A stretch of DNA of 64,000 nt from Marinobacter segnicrescens (GCF_900111555.1 NZ_FOHZ01000004.1:177738-241737), one strand, 5' to 3'; counted from the stretch's first letter, positions 45,662 to 56,124 are shown. The notes: a model not told the origin generated them from the sequence alone. Program-made: numbers and translations.

Positions 45662-47041
45662 ATGTCTGACACCTATCAAACCGTCAACCCCGCAACCGAT
45701 GAGGTACTGGAAACCTACCAGCTAATGTCCCGGGACGAGGCTGCAAAGGTTGTCCAACAATGTCACGAGGCCTTCGGGACCTGGCGGAAAACCAGCTTTG
45801 ACGAGCGGGCAAAGGCGTTCCGCAAAGCAGCGGAACTGATCCGTGAGCGCAAGGACGAATACGCCAGACTGATGACCCGGGAAATGGGCAAGACCCTGGC
45901 CCAGGGCAAACAGGAATGCGAGCTTTGTGCCGCCATCTGTGAATACACCGCGGAGCAGGGCCCGAAAGAACTGGCCGACCAGGAGCGGGAACTCAACGGT
46001 GGCCGTGCCCTGGTGACCTTTCAGCCCGAGGGGGTTATCTACGGTATCCAGCCCTGGAACTTCCCGCTATACCAGGTGATTCGCTACAGTGCCGCCAACC
46101 TGATTGCCGGCAACACCGTGCTGCTCAAGCACGCGCCGAACGTTTGGGGCATGGCCCTGGAAGTAGAGAAGCTCTATCGCGATGCCGGCTTCCCGGAAAA
46201 TGCCTTCCGCACCCTGCTGATCGACCATGACGTCTCCAACGATGTTATCGAGAACCCGTTGGTTCGTGGTGTCACCCTGACCGGCAGTCCCAACGCCGGT
46301 CGTGCGGTGGCCCAACGAGCAGCCAAGGTGCTCAAGAAAACCGTGCTGGAGCTGGGCAGTAACGACGCCTACCTGATTCTGGCGGATGCAGACCTGAAAA
46401 AAGCAGTGCAGTACTGCGTGCAGGGACGGGTCTATAACACCGGTCAGACCTGTGTTGCAGCCAAGCGCTTCATTGTGGAAGACGCCATCTACGACCAGTT
46501 CCGGGATGCCTACCTGGAGCAGATGAAGCAGATCACTTTCGGTGACCCCACCCAGAAAGAAACGGTGATGGGGCCGATGGCGAGGAAAGACCTGCGTGAT
46601 GGCCTGCATGAGCAGGTTCGCAAGTCCGTCGATAACGGTGCTACCTGTCTGTTGGGTGGCGAGATCCCGGAAGGCAAGGGCTGCTTCTACCCGGCGACGG
46701 TGCTGGAAAACGTCGTCCCAGGCCAGCCGGCCTACGATGAGGAATTGTTCGGCCCGGTGGCGTCACTGATTCGGGTAAAAGACGCCGAGGAAGCCATGAA
46801 AGTGGCCAACGACTCCCCTTACGGCCTCGGTGGCGGTATCTTCAGCCAGAACGAAGCCCGCGCCATCGAAATGGCCAGGGAAGAGTTTGATACCGGCATG
46901 GTCAACATCAATGGCTACAACCTGGCCCAACCCAACCTGCCGTTCGGCGGGGTGAAGGCAAGCGGTTATGGCCGGGAACATGGCGGCTTTGGCATGCATG
47001 AGTTCGTGAATGTGAAGTCGGTGATGATTACCGAGTCATGA
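45662..47041 (+). CDS. Aldehyde dehydrogenase, succinate-semialdehyde dehydrogenase type
   Basis: A 459-residue NAD(P)-dependent dehydrogenase. Landmarks are the cofactor-region PWNFPLYQV, the glutamate in VLELGSNDAYLIL and the catalytic cysteine in NTGQTCVAAKRFIV, then the C-terminal LPFGGVKASGYGRE. Length and motif style are those of the short bacterial succinate-semialdehyde dehydrogenases (GabD1/Sad type). The start at 45662 has GGAGGCAAGGCG upstream and matches the family's TVNPAT N-terminus. It is not closely similar in motif detail to the other aldehyde dehydrogenase at 3368, so the two are not recent duplicates. Confidence 0.92.
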   Translation: MSDTYQTVNPATDEVLETYQLMSRDEAAKVVQQCHEAFGTWRKTSFDERAKAFRKAAELIRERKDEYARLMTREMGKTLAQGKQECELCAAICEYTAEQGPKELADQERELNGGRALVTFQPEGVIYGIQPWNFPLYQVIRYSAANLIAGNTVLLKHAPNVWGMALEVEKLYRDAGFPENAFRTLLIDHDVSNDVIENPLVRGVTLTGSPNAGRAVAQRAAKVLKKTVLELGSNDAYLILADADLKKAVQYCVQGRVYNTGQTCVAAKRFIVEDAIYDQFRDAYLEQMKQITFGDPTQKETVMGPMARKDLRDGLHEQVRKSVDNGATCLLGGEIPEGKGCFYPATVLENVVPGQPAYDEELFGPVASLIRVKDAEEAMKVANDSPYGLGGGIFSQNEARAIEMAREEFDTGMVNINGYNLAQPNLPFGGVKASGYGREHGGFGMHEFVNVKSVMITES

Positions 47042-47052
47042 TGGGGATACTG

Positions 47053-47083
47053 GTCGTCACCCTGCCAGGAGCGGGGTGACGAC
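47053..47083. terminator. Bidirectional hairpin between convergent aldehyde dehydrogenase and amidase genes
   Basis: GTCGTCACCC and GGGTGACGAC form a perfect 10-bp stem with an 11-base loop in the 60-base gap between the two stop codons. The T-runs on either side are weak (TGGTTGTTCTG on the plus strand). Confidence 0.6.
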
Positions 47084-47101
47084 TGGTTGTTCTGTTGGGT
47101 G

Positions 47102-48508
47102 TCAGGCCGATTGGGGGTGTCGTGTGTGCCAGTCAGTGACCTGCTGGAAGGCATGCCCGGCTTGCACCAGTAAGGCTTCATCCAGGTGCCGCCCAACCAG
47201 CTGAAAGCCTACCGGCAGACCTGTGTCCGTAAAGCCTCCCGGCAGGGTGATCGTGGGACTGCCGGACATATTGTAGGGCGCTGTATAACGTAACGACTCG
47301 TTCATGGTCTGCGGGTCACGCAGCAGGCGGTTATAGCGTTCAATCGTGGGATTGCTGAACGGGTGCACCGGCACCAGCAGTAAATCGAATGCCTCAAAGA
47401 GTTTGCGCAGATCGCCGGCGAACATGAGTCGGGTGTGATGCATTTTCATCAGGTCGGTGGCGCCCAGGCGCCGGCCAGCTTCGATCAGTCCCGCAAGCAC
47501 GGGGCCATAGTCGTCCTTGCGTGACGGGTAGGTAGCCTCATGGGCGATGGCTGTCTCTACCGCACAGTACCGGCCCCAGTTATTTCGCATTGCTGCCGAG
47601 CTGGGCGGCAACTGGTATTCAGTGACTTTCGCGCCCAGTTCGGTCATCACCCGCCGGGCTTCGTCGATGACCCTGAGTGTCGCCGCATCGCACACCCCGT
47701 CCATGTCAGCAGGTGCAACGCCAATCGTCGGTCCCCGCATGCCCTTGTCAATATTAGCCAGGTAATCCGGCACCGGAGTGGGGAGGCTTGTGGGGTCACG
47801 GGGATCTTCCCCGGCCATGGCGCCCAGCATGGCGCCGGCGTCGGCGGCTGAACGGGTCATGGGGCCGATATGATCCAGGGAGTCTGCCAGCGCCAGCACT
47901 CCATGTCGGCTGACCCGGCCCCAGGTTGGTTTCAGTCCGGTCAGCCCATTGGCGCCGGACGGGTAGCGGATGGAACCGCCGGTATCCGTGCCGACGGCGC
48001 CATAGCAGAGGCCCGCCGCCGTAGCGACCCCGGAACCACTGGACGACACGCCGGACCAGTATTCATCGCCCCAGGGATTGAGGGGGGCGGGTATGTCCGG
48101 ATGGTGGGCCCCAAAGGCTCCTTCTGTCATCTGCAGTTTTCCAAGCATAACAGCGCCCGCGTCTGCCAGTCGGCGCACCACGGTCGCGTCTTCGTCAGGT
48201 ATGTAGTCGGAGAGCACCTTTGTGCCCCAGGTGGTGCGGATCCCCGCGGTCCTGCACAGGTCCTTCAACCCAACCGGAACGCCGTGCATTGGTCCCCGGA
48301 ATTCTCCCCGCGCCATTTCCTGCTCTGCCTGCCGGGCCTGCGCCAAGGCCTTGTCGGCGGTTACTGTGACAAAGCTGCGCAGGTGAGGGTCCAGCTTCTC
48401 GATCCGCTCCAGCATCAGCCGGGTGACCTCAACAGGGGAGAGCTCGCGGGACCGGTAGGCTTTGGCCAGCTCGGTCATGGTGGCGAATTCGGGATTGTTC
48501 AGGGGCAT
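47102..48508 (-). CDS. Amidase (amidase signature family)
   Basis: A hydrolase of about 468 residues with the amidase-signature catalytic triad: lysine in GVPVGLKDLC, the cis-serine in GVSSSGSGVATAAG, and the nucleophile serine in GTDTGGSIRYPS. The family includes GatA and various amide hydrolases. No gatB or gatC neighbour is present, so a stand-alone amidase is more likely than a tRNA amidotransferase subunit. The start PLNNPEFATMTELAKAYRS at 48508 fits the family; a longer form would be unusual. Confidence 0.92.
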   Translation of the reverse strand: MPLNNPEFATMTELAKAYRSRELSPVEVTRLMLERIEKLDPHLRSFVTVTADKALAQARQAEQEMARGEFRGPMHGVPVGLKDLCRTAGIRTTWGTKVLSDYIPDEDATVVRRLADAGAVMLGKLQMTEGAFGAHHPDIPAPLNPWGDEYWSGVSSSGSGVATAAGLCYGAVGTDTGGSIRYPSGANGLTGLKPTWGRVSRHGVLALADSLDHIGPMTRSAADAGAMLGAMAGEDPRDPTSLPTPVPDYLANIDKGMRGPTIGVAPADMDGVCDAATLRVIDEARRVMTELGAKVTEYQLPPSSAAMRNNWGRYCAVETAIAHEATYPSRKDDYGPVLAGLIEAGRRLGATDLMKMHHTRLMFAGDLRKLFEAFDLLLVPVHPFSNPTIERYNRLLRDPQTMNESLRYTAPYNMSGSPTITLPGGFTDTGLPVGFQLVGRHLDEALLVQAGHAFQQVTDWHTRHPQSA

Positions 48509-48653
48509 TGTCTGACCTTCTGCTTGTTGGGTTATTACCGGTCCGATCAGGGAGGGCCAAATGTAAATCTTCGTCAAACCGGCTTGAAGGTTGCTAACTA
48601 TCTGCTGATACTCGCGCCCCTTCAAATATCCACAACCTTAAAGGGATGTACAC

Positions 48654-49253
48654 GTGAAAACCAGAACGCTTTTGATCACCGCCACGACTCTCCTGGCCTT
48701 TGCTGGCCATGCCAATGCTGCAGACGGTGGAACCGGTTATTTTGGGCTGTCTTTCGGGCAAGCGAAAGTGAAAGACTTTTGCGACAGTGCGCTTGATTCC
48801 TGCGATGACACGGCGTTCACCGGACGTATCCATGGCGGTGTTCAGCTCAATGGTTATACGGATATCGAGTTCGGATATCGCTATATGGACGATGTGGATG
48901 CTTCTGTCAGTGCGCTAGGCATCACTGCCGCAGCCGAGGCAAACGGTCATTTTGCTGATGCCACGTTGCAGCTTGGAATCCCCGGAACAGGACCATTTCA
49001 GGTTTTTGCCAAAGCTGGCGCCATGTATTGGCTGATTGATTACAATGTCAGCGCTACCAATGGATTGGCTCGGGTTTCTGATTCCGACAAAGAAGATGGT
49101 GTCGCTCTGCGTACAGGTCTCGGCGCGCGGTACGATATCAACCAGGACATCAGCCTGCGGGCAGACTGGGATTACCTCGTTGATGTTGGCAACGACGACA
49201 TCGGCGAGACCGATATCCAGGTCTTCAGTTTCGGGCCTGAAGTCCGGTTCTGA
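48654..49253 (+). CDS. Outer-membrane beta-barrel protein (OmpA-like 8-stranded fold)
   Basis: A 199-residue exported protein with a clear signal peptide (LLITATTLLAFAGHANA). It then shows alternating polar and hydrophobic strands (YFGLSFGQAKV, TDIEFGYRYMD, FQVFAKAGAMYWLIDYNV, VALRTGLGARYDI, ISLRADWDYLV) and a C-terminal phenylalanine (VFSFGPEVRF), the usual sorting signal for barrels. Two cysteines (FCDSALDSCDD) sit in the first extracellular loop. The start is a GTG at 48654 with AAAGGGA upstream. A strong terminator follows. The function (porin, adhesin or structural) is unknown. Confidence 0.88.
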   Translation: MKTRTLLITATTLLAFAGHANAADGGTGYFGLSFGQAKVKDFCDSALDSCDDTAFTGRIHGGVQLNGYTDIEFGYRYMDDVDASVSALGITAAAEANGHFADATLQLGIPGTGPFQVFAKAGAMYWLIDYNVSATNGLARVSDSDKEDGVALRTGLGARYDINQDISLRADWDYLVDVGNDDIGETDIQVFSFGPEVRF

Positions 49254-49357
49254 TCCGTCCGCGCCATGCTCCGCCTGGCTGAGATCCGGCTCAATTTGCG
49301 GCCAATAGCCAGGCAGCGGTATCATACTCGGCACAAATTGTTCCAAACACTATAAAA

Positions 49358-49400
49358 AGAAAAGCAGATCAGCATATCGCTGATCTGCTTTTCTTTTTTT
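49358..49400 (+). terminator. Rho-independent terminator after the outer-membrane protein gene
   Basis: A perfect 16-bp stem (AGAAAAGCAGATCAGC) with loop ATATC is followed by a run of T. It lies about 105 bases past the stop. Confidence 0.92.
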
Positions 49401-49471
49401 GTTTCAGGGGCAGACTATCTGAACTACCTGTGGCGGAGACGTTGTCCGTCGCTGACCAATAGGAGGCATTC

Positions 49472-50695
49472 GTGTCCAACGGGTTAAGCAAGTTTTTCCG
49501 CCCCCTTCTGCAGTTGGGTCTGATCCCTCAGATAACGATCGGCATCATTGCCGGGGTAGCGCTGGCGCTGATTTCGCCCGAGACTGCCAAGTCTTTTTCC
49601 ATCCTGGGTCAGTTGTTTATTTCGGCGCTGAAGGCAGTCGCTCCCATCCTTGTATTCGTGCTAGTGGCAGCCGCCATCGCGGCCCATGAGAAGGGACAGC
49701 CCACGCATATCCGTGGAGTTCTGGTGCTATATATCGTTGGCACCCTCATCGCTGCCCTGGTTGCGGTTGTTGCCAGTTTTATCTTTCCGACAGAGCTGAC
49801 GCTGGATATGCCGGAGGTACGCGGCGAGCCACCGGGAAGCATTCTCGAAATCCTGCGGGACCTGCTGCTGAGTATGGTCGCTAACCCGGTTACCGCGCTG
49901 ATGGAAGGCAACTTCATTGCCATACTGGCCTGGTCTGTGGGGCTGGGTTTCATGCTCCGACAGGCCAATGAGGCCACCAGCAAGGTGCTGAACGATCTTT
50001 CAGATGCCGTTTCGGGTATTGTTCATATTGTCATTCGCTTTGCGCCGTTGGGTATTCTGGGCCTGGTGGCCAACACTCTGGCTGAGACAGGTATAGGGGC
50101 CCTGCTGGAATATGGCCGGCTGCTGGGCGTTATTGTCGGTTGCATGCTCTTTGTGGCATTGGTGACCAACCCGCTGATCGTGTTCCTGAAAACCCGCCAG
50201 AACCCTTTCCCCCTGGTCTTTGCCTGTTTGAGGGGGAGTGCGATCACAGCGTTCTTTACTCGCAGCTCCGCCGCGAATATTCCAGTTAACATGGAGCTGT
50301 GTGAACGGCTAAAGCTCGACCCGGACACCTACAGCATTTCTATCCCGCTGGGTGCGACTATCAATATGGCGGGCGCAGCGATCACCATTTCCGTCATTAC
50401 CCTGGCCGCTGCCAATACGCTGGGCATCCCGGTGGACTTTGCTACGGCACTGCTGCTGTGCGTCGTGTCAGCCCTGGCGGCCTGCGGGGTTTCCGGTGTT
50501 GCTGGCGGGTCGTTGCTGCTGATTCCGCTGGCGACCAGCCTGTTCGGTATTTCTACGGAAGTTGCCATGCAGGTGGTCGCCATTGGCTTTGTGATCAGCG
50601 TTGTCCAGGATTCGACGGAAACGGCCCTGAATTCGTCTACCGACGTACTGTTCACCGCTGCCGCCTGTCGAGCAGCCGAGCGCAAAGAGGGGTAA
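49472..50695 (+). CDS. sstT: Serine/threonine:sodium symporter SstT
   Basis: A 407-residue transporter of the dicarboxylate/amino acid:cation symporter family. It has about eight membrane segments and two re-entrant loops with the serine-rich motif [14 protein letters not shown] and the sodium-site [15 protein letters not shown]. The motif [16 protein letters not shown] near the end is typical of SstT. It starts with GTG at 49472 behind a perfect AGGAGG site. A shikimate kinase gene follows after seven bases. Confidence 0.95.
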   Translation: MSNGLSKFFRPLLQLGLIPQITIGIIAGVALALISPETAKSFSILGQLFISALKAVAPILVFVLVAAAIAAHEKGQPTHIRGVLVLYIVGTLIAALVAVVASFIFPTELTLDMPEVRGEPPGSILEILRDLLLSMVANPVTALMEGNFIAILAWSVGLGFMLRQANEATSKVLNDLSDAVSGIVHIVIRFAPLGILGLVANTLAETGIGALLEYGRLLGVIVGCMLFVALVTNPLIVFLKTRQNPFPLVFACLRGSAITAFFTRSSAANIPVNMELCERLKLDPDTYSISIPLGATINMAGAAITISVITLAAANTLGIPVDFATALLLCVVSALAACGVSGVAGGSLLLIPLATSLFGISTEVAMQVVAIGFVISVVQDSTETALNSSTDVLFTAAACRAAERKEG

Positions 50696-50702
50696 TCAGG
50701 CG

Positions 50703-51200
50703 ATGGCACGCAACCTGGTCTTTATCGGCATGCCCGGCAGCGGCAAGAGCACCGTAGGTGTGCTTGTGGCCAAGCGACTGGGAATGGGCTTCGTGGATAC
50801 CGATCTGCTGATCCAGCAGGAGTCGGGGCGCACATTGCAGGAAATCGTCGACCAGGACGGCTACCAGGCTCTGCGAAAGATAGAGGAGCAGGTGCTCCTG
50901 AAACTTACCGTCGATAACCACGTCATCAGCACCGGCGGCAGTGCGGTATACAGCGACGCCGCCATGAAACACCTCAAAGTCAATGGAACCGTGGTCTTCC
51001 TCGACATCCCCCTGGATGTTGTCGTCGAGCGCATCGGTGATTACAGCCTGCGAGGCATTTCCCGACGGCCTGATCAATCCCTGTCCGAGCTGTTTGAGGA
51101 ACGCTTTGCGCTGTACACCCGCTACGCGGATGTAACGGTGAATGGGGCGGGCCTTACTCATGATGAGGTGTGTGAGGCGGTGCTTTCGGCAGTGAGCTGA
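50703..51200 (+). CDS. Shikimate kinase
   Basis: A 165-residue kinase that phosphorylates shikimate at the 3-hydroxyl with ATP, a step toward chorismate. The Walker A loop GMPGSGKSTVG lies near residue 9, with DTDLLIQ (shikimate-binding Asp) and STGGSAVYS (in the place of the usual STGGG). It is encoded seven bases after sstT and not next to aroB, so it may be a second isozyme and not the main AroK. The RGISRRPDQSLSELFEER segment is the lid region. Confidence 0.9.
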   Translation: MARNLVFIGMPGSGKSTVGVLVAKRLGMGFVDTDLLIQQESGRTLQEIVDQDGYQALRKIEEQVLLKLTVDNHVISTGGSAVYSDAAMKHLKVNGTVVFLDIPLDVVVERIGDYSLRGISRRPDQSLSELFEERFALYTRYADVTVNGAGLTHDEVCEAVLSAVS

Positions 51201-51309
51201 GAGAGTCGTTTCTGACCTGACCCAGATCAGTAAAAAATTGACGCAGAGGTATAAAGTAATCCGCCGTACGGCCGTCAATTCTGTAGTTGCTCACTGATCC
51301 CGGGACCCC

Positions 51310-52926
51310 ATGAAAAAACAATACTCCATCCGTTTCCTGTTACTTGCCGCGTTGGCCCTCGCCTTTACCGTCATCCTGGTGTTTACCCTGGCCTACAGCT
51401 CCTGGTCCCAGCAGGCGCACCTCGAGGAGTTCAGTCACAAGTACGTAGATAACCTGGCCAAGTCCTATTTCGACGGCCTGAATACGATGATGGTGACCGG
51501 CACCATCGGCAACCGGGAAGTGCTCCGCAATAAGGTAACGGCACCGGAGGATGTGCTGGATGTGCGGGTGATCCGCAGTGATCAGCTTAACGCCATGTAC
51601 GGTGCCGGCAACTCCGATGAGCAGCGGCGGGAGCCTGAGGATCTGCGCGCGCTGGACGGTGAAAAGGTTGAGTTGTACAGCGAGAACGAGCAGGGCCGTG
51701 TTTTCACCATGATTGAGCCTGTGGTCGCCAGCGAGAACTATCAGGGTGTCAATTGCCTTGGTTGCCACCAGGCGCAGGAAGGGGATGTGCTTGGGGCCAT
51801 TCGTGTGGACTACTCCCTGGCGGCGAGTGACGCACGACTGCAGCAGCAGTTGATGGTGAACGGTGGCATTCAGGTACTGATTTTTCTGGTGATCTTCCTG
51901 CTTACCACCGTCTTCCTGGGGCGGCTGGTGTTTTCGAGGCTCCAGGGCTTGCACGATCGGATGGACGAGATTTCCCGTAATTCCGATCTCTCGCTGGAGC
52001 TTGAGGTGACCCGCAATGATGAGATCGGCTCCGTCTCCCGTGCCTTCAACCGCATGGTGAGCAAGATTCGCGAGAGCATGAATACGGTTATGGACAGCGC
52101 TGCCCGAGTGGAGACCGCTGCCCGTGCCATCGCCGCGAAGGCAGAAACCACCGAGCGTGAGGTGCTGGCCCAGAAAGACAATACCGACCAGGTGGCCAGT
52201 GCCACCACGGAGATGGCCGCTTCCGCGGTCCAGGTCCGCGAAAACGCCGTTTCCACTGCACGCAAGTCCGCCGACACTACCCGGTCTGCCGAGAATGGCG
52301 AGGGCCTGGCGCGCAAGGCCGTGGAAGGTATTGAGTTGCTCAACACGGAAGTACAGGAAGGTGCCCACCGCATCGGGCAACTGGACCAGCGCACGACGGA
52401 AATGGCCACCCGCCTGGAACTGATCTCCGAGATCGCTGACCAGACCAACCTGCTGGCCCTGAACGCTGCCATTGAAGCCGCCAGGGCAGGGGAGCAGGGC
52501 CGTGGCTTCTCGGTGGTGGCGGATGAAGTGCGAGCGCTGGCTTCTCGTACCCAGGATTCCACCGAGGAGATTCGCCGCACGATTGAAGGGCTCAAGAAGG
52601 AAGTGGTGGAGTGCGTGGGTACCATGCGCCATGCCTCAGAGATGGCCCAGCAACAGGTTGACGCCATACTGCGGGTGGAAAAGGAACTTCAGACCATTGC
52701 CACCGAGGTGCGCGAGATCACCGGTCTGAATGAACAGATGGAAAACGCGGCCAACGAGCAGAGCGAGGTCTCGGACTCCATCAACCAGAATGTGATCGAG
52801 ATCAGCCGCTCGGCAGAGCAGACCTCCAGTGACGCCCAGGAAACTGCCCGTATCGCCGGTGACCTGCTGGCCATGGCAGAAACCCTGCGCAAGACCATCG
52901 AACAGTTCCGGTTGTCGCAGTCCTGA
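51310..52926 (+). CDS. Methyl-accepting chemotaxis protein with periplasmic c-type heme motif
   Basis: A 538-residue receptor. Membrane segments lie near residues 9-30 and 185-205. The periplasmic domain between them ends in [21 protein letters not shown], with CxxCH at residues 149-153, a covalent heme c site, in a segment typical of Tll0287-like (DUF3365) heme domains. A HAMP domain follows ([24 protein letters not shown]). The signalling hairpin tip [27 protein letters not shown] is well conserved. It probably senses redox state, oxygen or nitric oxide (inference). Confidence 0.93.
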   Translation: MKKQYSIRFLLLAALALAFTVILVFTLAYSSWSQQAHLEEFSHKYVDNLAKSYFDGLNTMMVTGTIGNREVLRNKVTAPEDVLDVRVIRSDQLNAMYGAGNSDEQRREPEDLRALDGEKVELYSENEQGRVFTMIEPVVASENYQGVNCLGCHQAQEGDVLGAIRVDYSLAASDARLQQQLMVNGGIQVLIFLVIFLLTTVFLGRLVFSRLQGLHDRMDEISRNSDLSLELEVTRNDEIGSVSRAFNRMVSKIRESMNTVMDSAARVETAARAIAAKAETTEREVLAQKDNTDQVASATTEMAASAVQVRENAVSTARKSADTTRSAENGEGLARKAVEGIELLNTEVQEGAHRIGQLDQRTTEMATRLELISEIADQTNLLALNAAIEAARAGEQGRGFSVVADEVRALASRTQDSTEEIRRTIEGLKKEVVECVGTMRHASEMAQQQVDAILRVEKELQTIATEVREITGLNEQMENAANEQSEVSDSINQNVIEISRSAEQTSSDAQETARIAGDLLAMAETLRKTIEQFRLSQS

Positions 52927-52976
52927 CCTCCGGTCCAGTCACGCATCCTGCGTGGCCGGTCTCCCGGACCCTTTGA

Positions 52977-53942
52977 TCAGAAAGCGGTAGCGGCAAGGTA
53001 ACCGGTATAACCGATAAAGACAGCCAGCATCGCCGCCCCCTCAAACCGGTTGATCCGGCCAGGTCCACGAAAGCCATACCCCAGCACGAACAATCCGATG
53101 GTCAACAGCACCATGACCGGCAGATCCCGGGTCAGTACGTCGCCGGCGACGGCCATGGGTGAAATCGTTCCGGCGATGCCCACCACCGCCAGGGTGTTGA
53201 ACAGGTTGGAGCCCAGGATATTGCCCAGAGCCAGGTCGTGCTCACCCTTGCGGGCCGCGATGATCGACGAGGCCAGCTCCGGCAGGGACGTGCCTATGGC
53301 CACGATTGTCAGGCCAATGACCAGGTCGCTCACCCCAAAAGCGGTGGCCAGGTCAACCGCCCCCCACACCAGGATCCGGGAGCTGATGATCAGCACTACC
53401 AGCCCGGCCACCAGCCAGATCAACGCCTTGCGGATCGGCATGGAGTGGACCCCCAGCTCGGTTGAGACGTCCGCTGCCATGGAGTCAGAAGGGCTTCGAA
53501 GACCAGACCAGATGCTCCAGCCTATCAGCACTAAAAATACCCCGATCAGGACAGCGGCATCCATGCGACTGAGCTCGCCATCAAACAGTTGCCAGCCAGC
53601 AAACAACGTCACAACTGTGAGAATGGGCAGTTCTTTGCGCATCACCTGGGAGTGCACCGCAATAGGTGCCAGCATTGCGGTGATACCCAGTATCAGCGCA
53701 ATGTTGGTGATGTTTGAGCCATAGGCGTTGCCAAGGGCTAGCCCCGGATTACCCTGCGATGCGGCAAGGGCAGACACCACCATTTCCGGCGCGGACGTGC
53801 CGAAGCCCACTATCACCATGCCAATCAACAGTGGCGGCATGCCAAAATGAGCGGCCGTGGCAGAAGCGCCTCCAACAAAACGGCCGGCACTCCAGACCAG
53901 CAACACCAGTCCGGCAACAACAGCAATCAGGGCAATCAGCAT
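52977..53942 (-). CDS. Na+/Ca2+ exchanger family transporter (YrbG-like)
   Basis: A 321-residue inner-membrane protein of the CaCA superfamily with about ten membrane segments and the two inverted alpha-repeats. The first is GFGTSAPEMVVSALAASQGN with LGNAYGSNITNIALILG, and the second is AIGTSLPELASSIIAARKGE with LGNILGSNLFNTLAVVG. The acidic residues in the two repeats bind the cation. The ATG at 53942 begins at the first membrane segment. It is convergent with the chemoreceptor gene. Confidence 0.95.
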   Translation of the reverse strand: MLIALIAVVAGLVLLVWSAGRFVGGASATAAHFGMPPLLIGMVIVGFGTSAPEMVVSALAASQGNPGLALGNAYGSNITNIALILGITAMLAPIAVHSQVMRKELPILTVVTLFAGWQLFDGELSRMDAAVLIGVFLVLIGWSIWSGLRSPSDSMAADVSTELGVHSMPIRKALIWLVAGLVVLIISSRILVWGAVDLATAFGVSDLVIGLTIVAIGTSLPELASSIIAARKGEHDLALGNILGSNLFNTLAVVGIAGTISPMAVAGDVLTRDLPVMVLLTIGLFVLGYGFRGPGRINRFEGAAMLAVFIGYTGYLAATAF

Positions 53943-54138
53943 AGTTCGGAACTCCCGTGTCCAGCGCAGTGGATTGCACGGTATTGACCGGCTAGATGCA
54001 ATTAGCAAGTTTTACCTATGCCGGATTTGGGCGGAGTTGCCGCCATCAACTCAGCTGAAGTGACTTCGAGTAGAAGACCCTGGAAAGGGTAGTTCGACAA
54101 TAATCCGGGCGCCATGCAGGTAACATAGACGATGGATC

Positions 54139-54161
54139 ACCTCCCTTTCTCTCAGGGAGGT
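54139..54161 (+). promoter_or_regulatory. Hairpin upstream of the P-type ATPase pseudogene
   Basis: ACCTCCCT and AGGGAGGT form an 8-bp stem around TTCTCTC, about 70 bases before the ATPase reading frame. No T-run follows. It could be a leader hairpin; its role is unknown. Confidence 0.35.
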
Positions 54162-54229
54162 TGCACAAATCAAGAGCACCAACTATGAGTTAAGCAAACT
54201 TGGTGAGATGCTCAGCGCTTGGGTTGCCC

Positions 54230-56124
54230 GTGAAAAGAATTATCCCTTTAGACCGTCTGGGGTCATTGCCCGAAGGGCTAGCAAGTCTCTCTGCGCAAGG
54301 CGTCCTTCAAAATCGACAGAAATTCGGTACCAACATAATCGTTGAAGCGCCTGGCGGCGGCTGGTCAGCCCTGGTCAAGGATACGCTGCGGGATCCGATG
54401 CTGTGGTTTCTGCTGGGCACGAGCATCCTTTTTTTTCTGACCGGTAGCCGTACTGAATCGCTGGTGCTGGCGATTGCGCTGATTCCTTTTCTTTGCATGG
54501 ACGCATACTTGCACCGTCGCACCCAGGCTTCCACCGCCACGCTAGCCGACCTGTTGGCTGCACGGGCCACCGTTGTACGGCAAGGGCAGAGGGAGGTAGT
54601 CGACGCGAGGGAGCTGGTGCCCGGCGACCTGGTGGAGGTCTCCGGTGGCCAGCCATTCCCGGCGGATGGTCTGTTAGTCTCTGTTGAATCGGCGCAGGTT
54701 GATGAATCGGCGCTGACCGGGGAAGCCTACCCGGTGCGCAAGGTAGCGGCTTGCTCGAGCTGGGTTCCCGGTAAGGATATGGCCCTCGATGATTCGGCCT
54801 GGGGGTTTGCGGGAACCCGTATGCTTACTGGCAACGCCTACCTTCGGGTTGTATTTACCGGTCGGGAAACATTATACGGTGAGATCGTACATACCGCCCT
54901 GGCTCATCCGCTCCCGGTCGAAGGTAGCTCTCGCGAACGTTTGCTGACGATGGCCTGTCTGGCGTCACGTCGCGACTCTGGTGACCCACTGGACGATGCC
55001 CTGTTTCAAGCCTCCGGCTGTGACGATGAGCCAACAGTCCTCGCCAGTTTTCCGTTCACAGAGGCTCGGAAACGTGAGACCACGGTTGTTGAGCAACAGG
55101 GCAAGGCAATGGCCCTGGTTAAGGGGGCGCCGGAGACAGTGCTTTCCATGTGTACTGTATCAACGACCGAAATGACCAGTTGGCAAACACAGGTAGGCCA
55201 GCTTGCAGCGGAAGGTCACAAGGTGCTCGCATGCGCCTGGCGAACAACGATGTAACAGCCATACGTGCTGTCGATGTGGTCGCCCGCGCCATTCCAGCAC
55301 AAAAGCACGCATTGGTGCAGCATCTGCAAGCCCAGGGAGAACTCGTTGCAGTAACGGGGGACGGCGTGAACGACGTGCCAGCACTGAAGTGCGCCGATAT
55401 TGGCATTGCAATGGGGGAGCGGGGGACACGCGCAGCGAGGGAAGTGGCTTCCATCGTGCTGATGGACGACAATTTCCGAACCATTGTGGATGCAATCGCG
55501 GAGGGGCGGCAGCTCTTCAATAATCTTCAGCAGAGTTATCAATACCTGCTTATGATTCACATCCCGCTTGTTCTGACTGCCGCGTTGATTCCGTTGATGG
55601 GTTTCCCGATTCTCTACTTGCCGATCCACATTGTCTGGCTTGAGTTGATTATTCACCCGACGGCGCTACTGGTTTTTCAGAATGCCGCCCAACATGATTC
55701 CCTTCGATCCCACCCATCAAGACGCGTGAAGCATTTTTTTGATGCTCGTCAGACGGTCATCATCGGCTTTACCGGATTACTTGTCACGGTGTTGGTCTAC
55801 TGGAGTTATGCTCGAAGCCTGGGTTTAGGTCGCGACATCGAGCATGCGAGAGCAATGGCACTCGCCGTACTGATATTCGCTGGTGCGGGTCTTACTGCGG
55901 CATTGAGCAGGTTTCGTGGTATAGCGGCATCAGTAGTCATGGCGGGGGCCCTTCTCTCGGCCTTGATTTTCATTCAGGTGCCGATGCTTTCGACGCTACT
56001 GGCACTGCGCCCATTGCATTTCGACGACTGGCTCATTGCTGGACTAAGTGGAGTCTTCGTTGCTCTCCCGGTTGTCTACGATCAATGGGCGAGTGCACGC
56101 CTTGGCGGAGATGGAACTGACTGA
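54230..56124 (+). pseudogene. Cation P-type ATPase, broken by two deletions
   Basis: The first part (54230-55255) has the P-type N-terminus, membrane segments M1-M2, the actuator loop (VDESALTGEAYPV) and part of the nucleotide-binding domain (VKGAPETVLSM). However, GEIVHTALAH near 54907 runs directly into PLPVEGSSRERLL, so M3, M4 and the phosphorylated Asp motif (DKTGT) are missing. The second part continues in another frame from about 55231 (VDVVARAIPAQK, TGDGVNDVPALKCADIGIAMG, then M5-M10). The segment joining the N and P domains is also missing. It cannot pump as it stands, which suggests decay by two deletions. Confidence 0.88.

Noticed and set aside
51340..52632. Minus-strand frame opposite the chemoreceptor gene
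   Set aside because: Antisense shadow with His- and Gln-rich composition typical of mirrored codons and no family features.
54900..55300. Programmed frameshift in the P-type ATPase
   Set aside because: A frameshift alone would not restore DKTGT, M3-M4 or the missing linker; whole segments are gone, so deletion is the simpler reading. No slippery heptamer was seen at the junction.
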